From Plasmodium relictum (lineage: Eukaryota; Apicomplexa; Aconoidasida; Haemosporida; Plasmodiidae): a stretch of 64,000 nucleotides of DNA. The notes under the pieces were generated by a model that did not search any database, was not told the DNA's origin, and worked only from the letters and a program-made list of their open reading frames with translations. The stretch is taken from the NCBI RefSeq assembly GCF_900005765.1, contig NC_041686.1, forward strand, positions 1,054,001-1,118,000. Direction: 5' to 3'. A program made the translations under genes and the position numbers. Of the stretch, positions 46,829 through 56,831 are shown piece after piece. The number at the start of each line of letters is the position of its first letter. The first letter of the stretch is position 1.

Positions 46829-49800
46829 ATGAATAATTTAAATATAAATGAAAAAGATGAGGAAAATAATAGTGCAATAATAAATAAAATACATTCACAT
46901 CATGAAGAAAGTATTTCAACAAATATGAGAAATCATGTAAATCAAATAAATGATAAAACTAAAATTAGCAGTAATTCATCACTAATAAAAAAAAATAAAG
47001 AAACAAGATTTGAAGAAAATTTTAACAATAATTTGGTTTTCAAACATAATTTTTCTATTAGAGAAAAGAATTATAGTGGGCGCTTAATAAATGAAGAAAA
47101 ACTATGCAACACAAATCTCCTAAATAATGTTGGTTTTGATTTAAAAATAAATTTAGTGAATAATAATTTAAATGATATAAATAATTTTAAAAATAATCTT
47201 TTAAATAAAAATGACACAACTGATGAAAAACCTGTTAATACAAATAATAATTTGAATATGATGTATGGTGAATTATTAGATAATACAAAAAACAACAATA
47301 AAATTCAAATAAATAACGATATTGATATAAAAAACATAGAGAATATAAATGATAGTTCTTTTAATCATGATAGAGTATTTAACAGTAATGACAAGAATGA
47401 ATTAAATTACTCCATTCAAAATAAAATGTGTACTACAAAGAAAATAGAAAAGCTAAATGAAAGCTATTTGAATGAAAATGATGAACGTTTCCATAAAAAT
47501 AAAAGAAGTTATTTAGAAATAAAATCAAATAATACATTACATGATACTTTAAATCCATATGATTTTAGGAAATTAACAAATGCATCAAAAGAAAATTGTT
47601 CAACAAATTTAAATGTAGAATACGATAATACTACTAATAAGAAGATATGTTTAAATAATAATACTAATATATCGTTGTACGGTAACAATTCTTTCTCTAA
47701 ATTAGATGATAAAGATAATAATAATTTTTTGAAATATGATTTACAGGAAACAAAAAAATATCATATAAATAACGAAAAAAAAGTAGGAACTCATGAGGAT
47801 ATTGAATATTGCCAAAATGTTCATAGTAAAAGAGCATATAATAATAATATATTAAATAATAATATAAATTTTGAAAAAATAGAAGAAATCAGTGATGCAA
47901 ATATTAGTAACAGTTTAAACATTTCTGGTGCTATTTCCAACAAAAATAGTAAAACAGATGTTAATAATAATAATAGTTATAAAAATACCAGTAATAATTA
48001 TAATAATAGCATTAATGATAATAACAATAATATTAATATTAATAACAGTAACAATATAATCGTTAATATGAATGATAATTGTAATATAGATAACAATTCT
48101 AATAAAGAAACTAACTTTAAAGATAAATATAAGATTTGCAATTCTAATATATTAAATGATAAGAAAATTTTAGATAATATTAGTATAAATGGAAATGATA
48201 AAAAATTAACGTCAATGCATATAGAAAAAGAAAATCCTAATAATAATTTTAATGATTCAAGAAAAGATTCCCTAAATCTTGACATGAATGGTTGCCATTA
48301 CGAAAAAAAAAATAATTATAAAGAAATAAAAGGTAATAATTATAGTAATAAAAATATAAGTTTGGATCAAAGTAAAAATGATTCTATTATACAGAAAGAT
48401 GGAATTAATATAATTCTACATGATAATAACTTGTCTGATGAAAATTATTTTAATGAAAATAATGTTATTCAAGAAAAACTTAATAGATATAACATTTCTG
48501 AAGAAAATCAAAAAAATAATATATTAATAAGAAAAAATGAAAATAATTTTGATACAAACTATATAAAAAAGGGTTTAATAGATAACTTTTCATCCAATGA
48601 AAAAGGTAATAATGATGATAATCAAATTAATTATGAAGGTAATAGAGAGTATGATATCAAACAAAAGGTTGATAAATTAAAGGAAGTGCCAAATGATATA
48701 TACAAAGGAGAATTAAAAAATAATAATTCATCTAATGAATATAATATGAGAGATACGAATTTTATAAAGTATGTAAATGTCGAAAATGATAAAAATATAT
48801 CGAATAATGAACAAAATAGAGAAAATAATTTTTTTTTTTCACATGAACTTAATAATAACTTTATAGATAATGAACAGAAAGATATAAAAGATAATAATAA
48901 CATTTTTTTAAAACATAATAATATATATAAATTAAATAATTTAAAAAATAGAACAGATACCTTGAATTCTTCAAACGATAATGATGTAAATGCACGTAGT
49001 AATTTGAAAAATTCTGAATATATAGATAAAGATATTTATTTACATGGTTCAACAAATTTTAATTATAAGGAGAATTGTGATAAAAATATTAATAAAGATT
49101 CAAATAATACAATTTATAATTTTAAAAATGAAGTAAATTGTGATAAATTCCAACATAAAAATATAAATAATGAACATAATGTATATGAAATGGCAGATAT
49201 TAATAATCATACATATGAGAGCACTCATAAAAATGTCTGTGGTAATGAAGTAAAAATGAGAAACATAGAAAATCCATTTGATAATTGTAAAAATGTAAAT
49301 TATGATAAAATTTCAAGAGATATAAATAAAAATAATTGCAACCTAAATTGTAATAAATTGATTGAAAATGAATTTTTAAGTTGTGAAAAGAATAATGGAA
49401 AATTTTATTCAGAATTTTATAGAAACAGTATAGAAAAGGAAAATTATTCAGATTATAACTATCTGAATAATATAGATAACCCCATCTTGAAAACTGATGC
49501 ATATTTAAACAAGAAACAAGAATATATTGATAACGAAAAAGAAATAAAGGAAAAACTTAAGAAAGATCATATGAAAAAAGAAGAAGAAAACCATGATTAT
49601 TATTATGAAAAAACATTAGAATTTCTTAATGAAGAATTTTATAGCAATAATATAAGTAATTTGAATGATAGAGACATTCTTGAAAAAACTCCTTTTTTTA
49701 AATTAGTTAATTTTGAAAAAAAATTAGCTTATGAACGTAAAAGAGTTTTAAATTATCACAATGAAGATAAAAAACAAATTTACTCAAATAACATAAATAA

Positions 49801-50210
49801 AGATAAACAATTTTCACATATATTTCTTAATAATGAAAAGTTTTATGATGCAAAAGAAATATTAGCTTATCTTCTTCCTTATCATACATTTTATTTAGAT
49901 GAAATTTGTTTAGAACCATATGAAGAAGATAAAAATATTTCAAAAAAATTAGAAAAAGATATTAAAAAAATAGAAGAAGAAATTTATAAAATTAAGGATT
50001 CTTTTTATACTTTTACAAATCCATCAATAGTAACATTTAAAAAAAAAAAAAAAAAATTGTATATAAATTGAAATATGTTCTTTATTTTAAGCAAAAATTT
50101 TCAATAAATTTACATTTTATTTTCTTATTCTGTTATTATAGGTATGGAGCTTTAATAAAATAATTAACAGAATAACTAATAATTTTAATAAAAAAAAAAG
50201 AATAAAATAA
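46829..50210 (+). CDS. Asn-rich protein with GLTSCR1-like C-terminal domain
   Basis: Modelled as two exons, 46829-50029 and 50142-50210 (1089 residues); without the intron the frame would end at 50071 in poly-Lys (1080 residues). Residues 1-930 are Asn/Lys/Asp/Ser-rich with no recognisable domain. From ~925 the composition changes to ordinary: a charged helix (YYYEKTLEFLNEEFY), DILEKTPFFKLVNFEKKLAYERKRVL, then FYDAKEILAYLLPYHTFYLDE at ~1003-1023 and a coiled helix KNISKKLEKDIKKIEEEIYK. The 'F-x-x-x-x-A-x-x-x-LLPYH-x-F' sequence followed by a long helix resembles the conserved domain of GLTSCR1/GLTSCR1L (BICRA), a subunit of non-canonical SWI/SNF chromatin remodelers. That match is inference from a short motif. 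The splice is favoured because GTAACA/TATAG borders keep frame and replace poly-Lys with VWSFNKIINRITNNFN. Confidence 0.7.
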
Positions 50211-51653
50211 TGAATTAATCCCAAAAAAGATAAATAAAAGTAATCAAAAATTTAATACTTAATTTTATTTGGCATAACAATATATATATATAAATGCTCT
50301 TATTATTTTTATTCTTACTTGAAAAAAATATTTAAATGATGTTTAGTATATTTTTAATATTATGTGTAATAATAATTATGTGTTCACTGTGATGTGATGC
50401 ATATATTTATATGTGTTAATATAGATATATAAAGAAAAAAAATAATTTTAAAATTATTTTTATTTTTAGAAAAATTTTGAAAAATTAATATTTGTTTCTA
50501 TCTTAACGTAATTAATGTAAGAAAAAATATTTCAAATTTTGAAAAAAAAGGAAAATGAAATATGAATTTTGTCAAATTTAAAAAATAAAATATATACTCC
50601 TTTTAAAAACATATGCTAAAGTAATAATCTTTGAAAAAAAAATAATCAAAATCTTAATTTTTTTCTCGTACTGATAATAGAATTATAATGAATTATTCTG
50701 TTTAATTTTTTATTTTTTATTTTTTTTACATAATTACCTTTATTTTCTATCATTTCTCTTGATTATTAGTATTTTACATATTTTTAATTTTTTTTTTACC
50801 TTATTTTATTTTTTTAAGAGCTTTTGTTAAATATGACAAAAAAAAAAAAAAAAAATTATAAATTTTATTTTTCTTGAAATTTTTGAAATTAGCCGGCTAT
50901 TTTTGCATTTTTTACCTGTTCATTATATATTTATACGTAAATGTTTTTATATAACTATTTGAACTTGTGTTCATTTACATTTCATTTTGTTTAATCTTTT
51001 TTGTTTTTAAGTTTTTCTAATGTTTAAAATACAAATTCAAAAACACAATTATTTATAAAATTTAAACGAAAAAGAAAAAGAAGAGTAAAAATGTTTATCA
51101 ATTTTTCAATTTAGTCGTATGCTAAATTGTACTAAATATATATTAAGAAAAAAATTTATAGAAATATACAGAAAAATTGTACTTTATATAGGAAGGATTT
51201 TTTTTAATTAAAAATTATATATTACCTAAAATAAATAATAAAAAAAGAAGATATATATGAAGTATGTTCTCATTTTTTTTTTTTTTTTGCTGATTTTTTT
51301 TTTTAATTTTCTTTAAATAAAATTTTTCTTATTTATTAATGAATAATAATTATAATTACAATGAAGGTGCATAGGTGATGTAATGTTTATTTATTTTATT
51401 TTTTTTTTCTAAGAAATTTTTTCTTCATATCAATAAAAAAAGAAATTTAAACATTACAAAAAAAAAAAAAAAATTTTTTTTTTTTTTTATAAAATTTATT
51501 TAGGATTTTTACTATAAATAAAAAAGAAAATATTTTTCTAAAAAAATAAATATTGAAAAATAATGTTTTAATACTTACAAGAATTTATTTCATATATGTA
51601 TATATATATATATATATGTATTTTATAATTTAAAATAAAATTTTTATTGAATA
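50211..51653. other. Intergenic region, tandem genes, 1.4 kb
   Basis: Between the Asn-rich gene and QCR8. AT-rich with long A/T tracts and (AT)n at about 51596-51618. No coding feature was recognised. Confidence 0.6.
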
Positions 51654-52064
51654 ATGGCGATTACAATATTAAAAGAACAAAATTTTTATAATATAAAAAA
51701 TAAAATAATCAAATTTAAGAAAAATAGCATATGCTATCAAAGAAATATAATTAGAGATAATGTAGTTAAAAAAGCAACACCTAAATTTGAGCAGAAACCT
51801 TTAGGAAAGTATCCAATACCACCTGAAGCAGAAATGACATGGAAAAATAGACATACAGCATATGGTGGTTTTATTCAACAAACAATTTCTCCTTTTCAAC
51901 AAAAAATTATTTATCCATTTTGGCATATGGCCTTAGCTAGATGGTGGGCAAAGTTTTCTTCATATGTATGGTGGTGGATTTGGCCATTTGCATTAACAAA
52001 TTTAATTTTATTTAAAATGTTTCGTGATGCAAAAAAACAAGTAAAAAATAAACATTGGTATTAA
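51654..52064 (+). CDS. QCR8: Cytochrome bc1 complex subunit 8 (QCR8-like)
   Basis: Single exon, 136 residues. QCR8 is a small single-pass subunit of respiratory complex III in the mitochondrial inner membrane. Seen: a basic N-terminus (MAITILKEQNFYNIKNKIIK ... KKNSICYQRN) that can act as presequence, then KYPIPPEAEMTWKNRHTAYG, the motif GGFIQQTISPFQQKII (71-86) corresponding to the 'GG-x-x-x-x-x-SP-x-x-Q/E-x' entry of QCR8, an aromatic stretch (PFWHMALARWWAKF), and one transmembrane helix (~103-122, YVWWWIWPFALTNLILFKMF) followed by a basic tail. The protein is longer than yeast QCR8 (94 residues) at the N-terminus. The assignment rests on motif and topology. Confidence 0.8.
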   Translation: MAITILKEQNFYNIKNKIIKFKKNSICYQRNIIRDNVVKKATPKFEQKPLGKYPIPPEAEMTWKNRHTAYGGFIQQTISPFQQKIIYPFWHMALARWWAKFSSYVWWWIWPFALTNLILFKMFRDAKKQVKNKHWY

Positions 52065-52977
52065 TATTATAATGAATTATAATGAATATTATTTTATTAC
52101 TTTTTCTCCTTTATACCAACTAATAATTACCTTTTTTCAAATTTTTAAATTATATTTTTAATTATATATACATATTTTATTCAAAAGCATTTTTTCTTAT
52201 ATTTTCCATATTTATGCATTTACACTTTTTTATTTTAGTCAAGTTGTGCATTTTTATTTTTTTTTTTTTAAATGTGTTTATTTCTATAGTCATGAATATA
52301 TTCTACATATAACTATATATTTTTTCATACCATTATATATATATATATATATATGAATATTCTTATTTTTTATTTTATTACAAAGTAAATGATATCTTTT
52401 TTATTTTTGTTAATATTCTCATATTCATATTAGTATGAAAATTTTTTATATATTAATCTTTTTTGTTCTTAATTTATTTACATATATATATATATAATAT
52501 ATATCTTTATCCATTTTTTTTTTTTTTTTTTTTTTGTATAACTATTTTAATAGACTACTTATTTACCATTTATAATTATTTATATAATAAATTTAAAAAA
52601 AAATTAAAAGAGAATAGTAAATTTCTCAAATTAATTTTCAAATAAATTTTATTGCACAAAGCTATATCTACGTGAAACTTAAGTTTAAGAAATGAAATAA
52701 AAAAAAAAATTAAAATTAAAAAGAAAAAAAAGATAAAAAATTAAGAAAAATATAAAAAACAGACAAATAAGTGCAATAGTGTATAAAATAAAAATATATT
52801 TTGTTAATTTTTGATAAAATTATTTCTAATAAAACTTTTTCGTTACCTTAAATTGTACATATTGTTGTTTTTTCTCTTTATAAATAGAGAAATCTGTAGA
52901 TTTATACATTTACATGAATATTTTAAGAAAACTAAAAAAGAAATTAAAAAAAAAATAAAAATTTAGATTATCTTAAA
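52065..52977. other. Intergenic region, tandem genes
   Basis: 913 bases between QCR8 and the small membrane protein gene, with (AT)n near 52336-52354 and a poly(T) tract at about 52516-52535. No coding feature was recognised. Confidence 0.6.
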
Positions 52978-53463
52978 ATGGTAATAAATACAATATACAG
53001 TAATAAAAATTTTAAAAAAATGATATTAGGAACTAAGGAAACTTTACAATATAAAAATATTGCTAATTTAAGAAAGTGTAAAAAAAAGAATGAAAAAAAT
53101 ATTAGTTATAATGGAGAAAAAAATGATGGATTTTTATCTTCAAAAATTGATGAAAAAAATAAGAATGTGCTACAAAAACATTTATTCTTCAAGAAGTTTA
53201 ATGAAAACTTTTTTAAAAAAAGAAAAATATTTTATATAGATAATAACATCTTTTTTATTTTAGGTGGATTCACTACATTATATAGTGTATTTGTTTATGA
53301 CTTTTTTACAAATAGACATATGCAAATTTTTTCGAATTTTTTTTTTTTACTATTTCAAGTAACCAGGCAAAGTATTAATATTTTAGCTTGTGCAGTCCAC
53401 TTACTATTTATTTGTTTTCAAATTTACGTATTATATATTAAATCAGATGTTATTATAAAATGA
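52978..53463 (+). CDS. Small multi-pass membrane protein, function unknown
   Basis: Single exon, 161 residues. The N-terminal ~80 residues are hydrophilic and Lys/Asn-rich (KKMILGTKETLQYKNIANLR, KKRKIFYIDNN). The C-terminal half carries two to three membrane segments: ~88-107 (FFILGGFTTLYSVFVYDFF) and ~115-155 (FSNFFFLLFQVTRQSINILA, CAVHLLFICFQIYVLYI). The membrane segments contain Gly, Thr, Cys, Val, Ala and His, not only Phe/Ile/Leu, which argues for a real gene rather than a T-tract artefact. It has no signal peptide and ends KSDVIIK. I do not recognise a family. It is convergent with the AK7-like gene, 356 bases away. Confidence 0.7.
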   Translation: MVINTIYSNKNFKKMILGTKETLQYKNIANLRKCKKKNEKNISYNGEKNDGFLSSKIDEKNKNVLQKHLFFKKFNENFFKKRKIFYIDNNIFFILGGFTTLYSVFVYDFFTNRHMQIFSNFFFLLFQVTRQSINILACAVHLLFICFQIYVLYIKSDVIIK

Positions 53464-53819
53464 AAATGTATAAAAAAAAAAATACTTATCCCATCTTTTT
53501 TTTTTTTTTTTTGTTTTCTTTTTTTATTATAATATTTTCCTTTAAAATTATATATTTTATTAATGTTTAAAAAATAAAAATATATACACAATGAACTTAA
53601 GAGAATTTATCATAAATATAATTATATATATATAAGTCTTGAAATCTAGAAAATTTACAAATTAAAAATGAAAAGAAAATTAATAATGAAAATGTGATTA
53701 AAATGAAATATAAATAAATAAGATAAAAATATTGATATAAGAATTATGTGAAGGTGAAAAATAAAAATGGAATAAAAGTGAATAAATAATTTGTGATAAT
53801 TTGCTTTATTTTTTTTTTC
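53464..53819. other. Convergent 3' region
   Basis: 356 bases between two gene ends, AT-rich. Nothing else was seen. Confidence 0.6.
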
Positions 53820-56800
53820 TCATAATTTTTCCCCTGTTTCTATATTTTCAGATTCTAAAATTTCTAAATCTTCTCCTTCAATATTATACTTATGAGCATT
53901 TTTTAACAAATATTCTGCTATATGTAAACATGGATTTTTAGGTTTTGTTTTGCAAATATATATTAATGCGTCAGTTAATATTGGTAAAATGTTTTTAATT
54001 AAATAAAATCTTAAAGGAAGTGATTGATTATGAATATATTTTTGTTGGTGTTCAAGCAATAATTGTTGTCTTTTTTTTTCTGCTTTTATCAACTCCTCAT
54101 TTCTATTTATTTCCTTAATTACTATGTCTCCTTCAATTTTATTTACACTTTCTTTTTCATCTTTCAAATACTGTTCTTTTTGTTCTAACTTTTTTTTTAA
54201 AATATCATCTACAGATGGTAAGAAATTATAAAATTTTTTATTTTTTTCAATATAAATATAAATATTTGTTAAAATATCTTCTAACAATGAATCTTCGTTT
54301 ATATTTACATTAAAAACTTCTATTTCTTTTTCTATAAAATAATCTTCAATACTTTTTTTTTCATAATTTTCAAAATAATCATTTCTGCAATTTTCATTCA
54401 TATATTTTTTGAATCTCCTTTCAAATCCACTTTCATCATTGTGCCCTTTTATAATTTCTTCTTCAGATAAGTTCATCATTCTTTTTCTACACAATTCTTC
54501 TTTGGATTTTAATATGATAATGAATTCAGGCATTATAAAATTATTTATGCATTTATTGACTTTTTCCTTCTTTTTTTCTTTTTCTTTTGATATAATAGTA
54601 TCTCTATTTGTACTATTATTTTTTAACGAATCATCAGAATTAGATGGAGTATCAGTATTATTCGACATATTAGCACTTAAGTTTTTATTACTTCCTTTTT
54701 CTTCTTTTGTTTCATCTTTTTCTTCATAGTCATCACTTTTTTTATCATCTTCACTTTTTTCGTCTTCTTTTTTATCCTTATATTTCTGATTATCTCCACT
54801 TGGATTTATGTGATTTCCAGTAATTTCTTTTATTTTCTCATTGTCTATACTATAATTTTCAAAAAAGTATTTTGCCTCATCATAGTTTCTGGGAAAAAAG
54901 TCTAAAACATATCCTCTAAATTTACATTCATTAGTTTCTAACTTTTTGTAAAACATAGATGAAAGATCATCTAATTTTAACTTTATTTTCTTAATATCTT
55001 TTTTTTTTTCCTTTTCCAGTTCATTTAAATATTTTTTATAATACTCAGGAAAATTATAATTACTATTTTTGTATTCATCAATTAAGGAACTAATAGAGCA
55101 TAGTATTAAATTATAATGCTCACATATCTTTTTAGCTATATATGTTTTCCCGCTGCCTGGTTGACCTAAAATTAAAACTTTTAAAACTTTAAGATTTCTA
55201 TATTCACAAAATTCTCTTGCTAAAATGCAAATGTTTTTTGAAAAACCATCAAAACAATGAAATTTTATTGAGAAATTTTCTTTTTTTTTTTTTTGCATTT
55301 TTTTTTTTTTTTTTCTTCCTTTTTTGTCTATATATTTATCACTTTCATTATTTTCATCCTTCCCCTTATTCTTTTTCTTTTCATCTTCATCATCATCTTC
55401 TTTTTCTTCTTCCTCTTCATCTTCTTCTTCTTCTTCTTCTTCTTCTTCATTTTCCTCATCATCCTCTTCATTTTCCTCATCATCCTCTTCATTTTCCTTA
55501 TCATCCTCTTCATTTTCCTCATCATCTTCTTCTTTTTCTTCTTCCTTTTCATTCTCTTCTTCACTTTCCTCATCATCCTCTTCATTATTTTCATCTTCGC
55601 TTTCGTCTTCTTCTCCCTCCTCTTCTTCCTCTTCCTCCTCTTCTTCCTCTTCCTCCTCCTCTTCCTCTTCTCCTTTTTCTACTTTTTCTTCTTTGTCTGT
55701 TTCGTTTTCCTGTTCTGTACTTTCGTCATCATTATTTCTATTTCTACTCTTTTTTCTTTTGAAATATTCTTTTTTCTTTTTCTTTTTTTTTTCATTATTA
55801 TCATAAAACTTTGTACATGAAAATCGTAAATTAACACATAAATGTTCAGCATTCTCAAAAAATAAAGAGTTGTGAGGTTGAACATTTATATAATTAGTAT
55901 TACCTGAAATATATTTTGCTACAGTTTCAATAATCTTTTTTTGTGTAATAAATTCATTATCAACAGCTATTAGGTACCTTTTCGTTGGTTCACATATATA
56001 TAATTCCTTTACATATTCGCATAAACCTTTTATATGAATTACAGGAATGTAATTTTTTCCTTTATCAATAATCTGGTTATCTTTACTTAGCCATGCGTTT
56101 TTAAAAATAGGAAAAAATACATTTTCTCCATTACCATATAATAATCCAGATGCAACTACATATGTATTTAAATTTTTAATAGAGTTTAAAGATAATATAA
56201 GTGTTTCAATACTTTTATATTCTTCAAATAAGTTAGACGGCATTCTTTTTAGATAATCCTTTTCGCTAAATACTTCTGGGATATATATATATTTTATTTC
56301 ATTTTCTTCATGATTTGTGTCATTTTTTCCATGTATTACATTTTTATTTTCTTCTTTAATATTATTATCTAAAATTAATTTGTCATTATTTCTATTATTT
56401 TTTCTTTTATCACAGGTATTTTTTATTTCATTATAATTTCCTGAGTAATTTTTTACCTCAATTTTTTTTTTTATAAATTTTCTTTTAGTTTTATTCCATG
56501 TCATTATAGAGGATATCAAAATAATAGTAATTTTTTTATCAAATTTTTCGTATTTTAATTTTCTTATAATATATTCTATTTCTTCTATATTGGTATTATG
56601 CAGATCATATATAATTAGCTCACATTTTAAAATATTTTTTATTATATTATCTTTAGGTATTTTAGATATTATTTTTTTTACATTGTTATAATTATATATC
56701 ATAGAATTTTCTTCATTTTCATTTTCTATTAGTGTTCCATATATTTCTGTTTTTTTTTCTCTTAGTTCATCAAATGTTTCGCATAAACAACTACCACTGT

Positions 56801-56831
56801 ATGTGTTTACATTATTAATAAATATTCTCAT
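53820..56831 (-). CDS. AK7: AK7-type adenylate kinase: NDR-like N-domain, kinase, Dpy-30 motif
   Basis: Single exon, 1003 residues. Domain order equals that of axonemal adenylate kinase 7. An N-terminal NAD-dependent-epimerase-like Rossmann domain (1-~345) starts MRIFINNVNTYSG and includes YVVASGLLYGNGENVFFPIF. The adenylate kinase P-loop GQPGSGKT is at 556-563, inside LKVLILGQPGSGKTYIAKKI. A downstream RGYVLDFFPRNYDEAKYFFE corresponds to the 'GF/YVLDGFPR' AMP-binding motif, here with Phe for Gly. A Dpy-30 motif lies at ~943-979 (YLIKNILPILTDALIYICKT, then PKNPCLHIAEYLLKNA). An almost pure Glu/Asp tract (~380-500) separates the first two domains, and a Lys/Glu/Asp/Ser linker splits the kinase. 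Family role: ATP/AMP balance and radial-spoke-type docking in flagella. Inference: a role in the male gamete axoneme. The acidic tract differs in phase from the shadow frames on the other strand, which are artefacts. Confidence 0.88.
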   Translation of the reverse strand: MRIFINNVNTYSGSCLCETFDELREKKTEIYGTLIENENEENSMIYNYNNVKKIISKIPKDNIIKNILKCELIIYDLHNTNIEEIEYIIRKLKYEKFDKKITIILISSIMTWNKTKRKFIKKKIEVKNYSGNYNEIKNTCDKRKNNRNNDKLILDNNIKEENKNVIHGKNDTNHEENEIKYIYIPEVFSEKDYLKRMPSNLFEEYKSIETLILSLNSIKNLNTYVVASGLLYGNGENVFFPIFKNAWLSKDNQIIDKGKNYIPVIHIKGLCEYVKELYICEPTKRYLIAVDNEFITQKKIIETVAKYISGNTNYINVQPHNSLFFENAEHLCVNLRFSCTKFYDNNEKKKKKKKEYFKRKKSRNRNNDDESTEQENETDKEEKVEKGEEEEEEEEEEEEEEEEEEGEEDESEDENNEEDDEESEEENEKEEEKEEDDEENEEDDKENEEDDEENEEDDEENEEEEEEEEEDEEEEEKEDDDEDEKKKNKGKDENNESDKYIDKKGRKKKKKMQKKKKENFSIKFHCFDGFSKNICILAREFCEYRNLKVLKVLILGQPGSGKTYIAKKICEHYNLILCSISSLIDEYKNSNYNFPEYYKKYLNELEKEKKKDIKKIKLKLDDLSSMFYKKLETNECKFRGYVLDFFPRNYDEAKYFFENYSIDNEKIKEITGNHINPSGDNQKYKDKKEDEKSEDDKKSDDYEEKDETKEEKGSNKNLSANMSNNTDTPSNSDDSLKNNSTNRDTIISKEKEKKKEKVNKCINNFIMPEFIIILKSKEELCRKRMMNLSEEEIIKGHNDESGFERRFKKYMNENCRNDYFENYEKKSIEDYFIEKEIEVFNVNINEDSLLEDILTNIYIYIEKNKKFYNFLPSVDDILKKKLEQKEQYLKDEKESVNKIEGDIVIKEINRNEELIKAEKKRQQLLLEHQQKYIHNQSLPLRFYLIKNILPILTDALIYICKTKPKNPCLHIAEYLLKNAHKYNIEGEDLEILESENIETGEKL
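55379..55690 (-). repeat. Glu/Asp codon repeat tract
   Basis: Purine-only (on the coding strand) GAA/GAG/GAT/AAT codon repeat, including a 24-base unit encoding DDEENEED-like octapeptides repeated about four times. It lies inside the AK7-like gene between the N-domain and the kinase. Confidence 0.9.

Noticed and set aside
55217-55820. Plus-strand frames rich in Ser, Phe or Leu/His over the AK7-like gene
   Set aside because: They are the complement of the Glu/Asp codon repeat; composition is explained entirely by the real gene on the minus strand.
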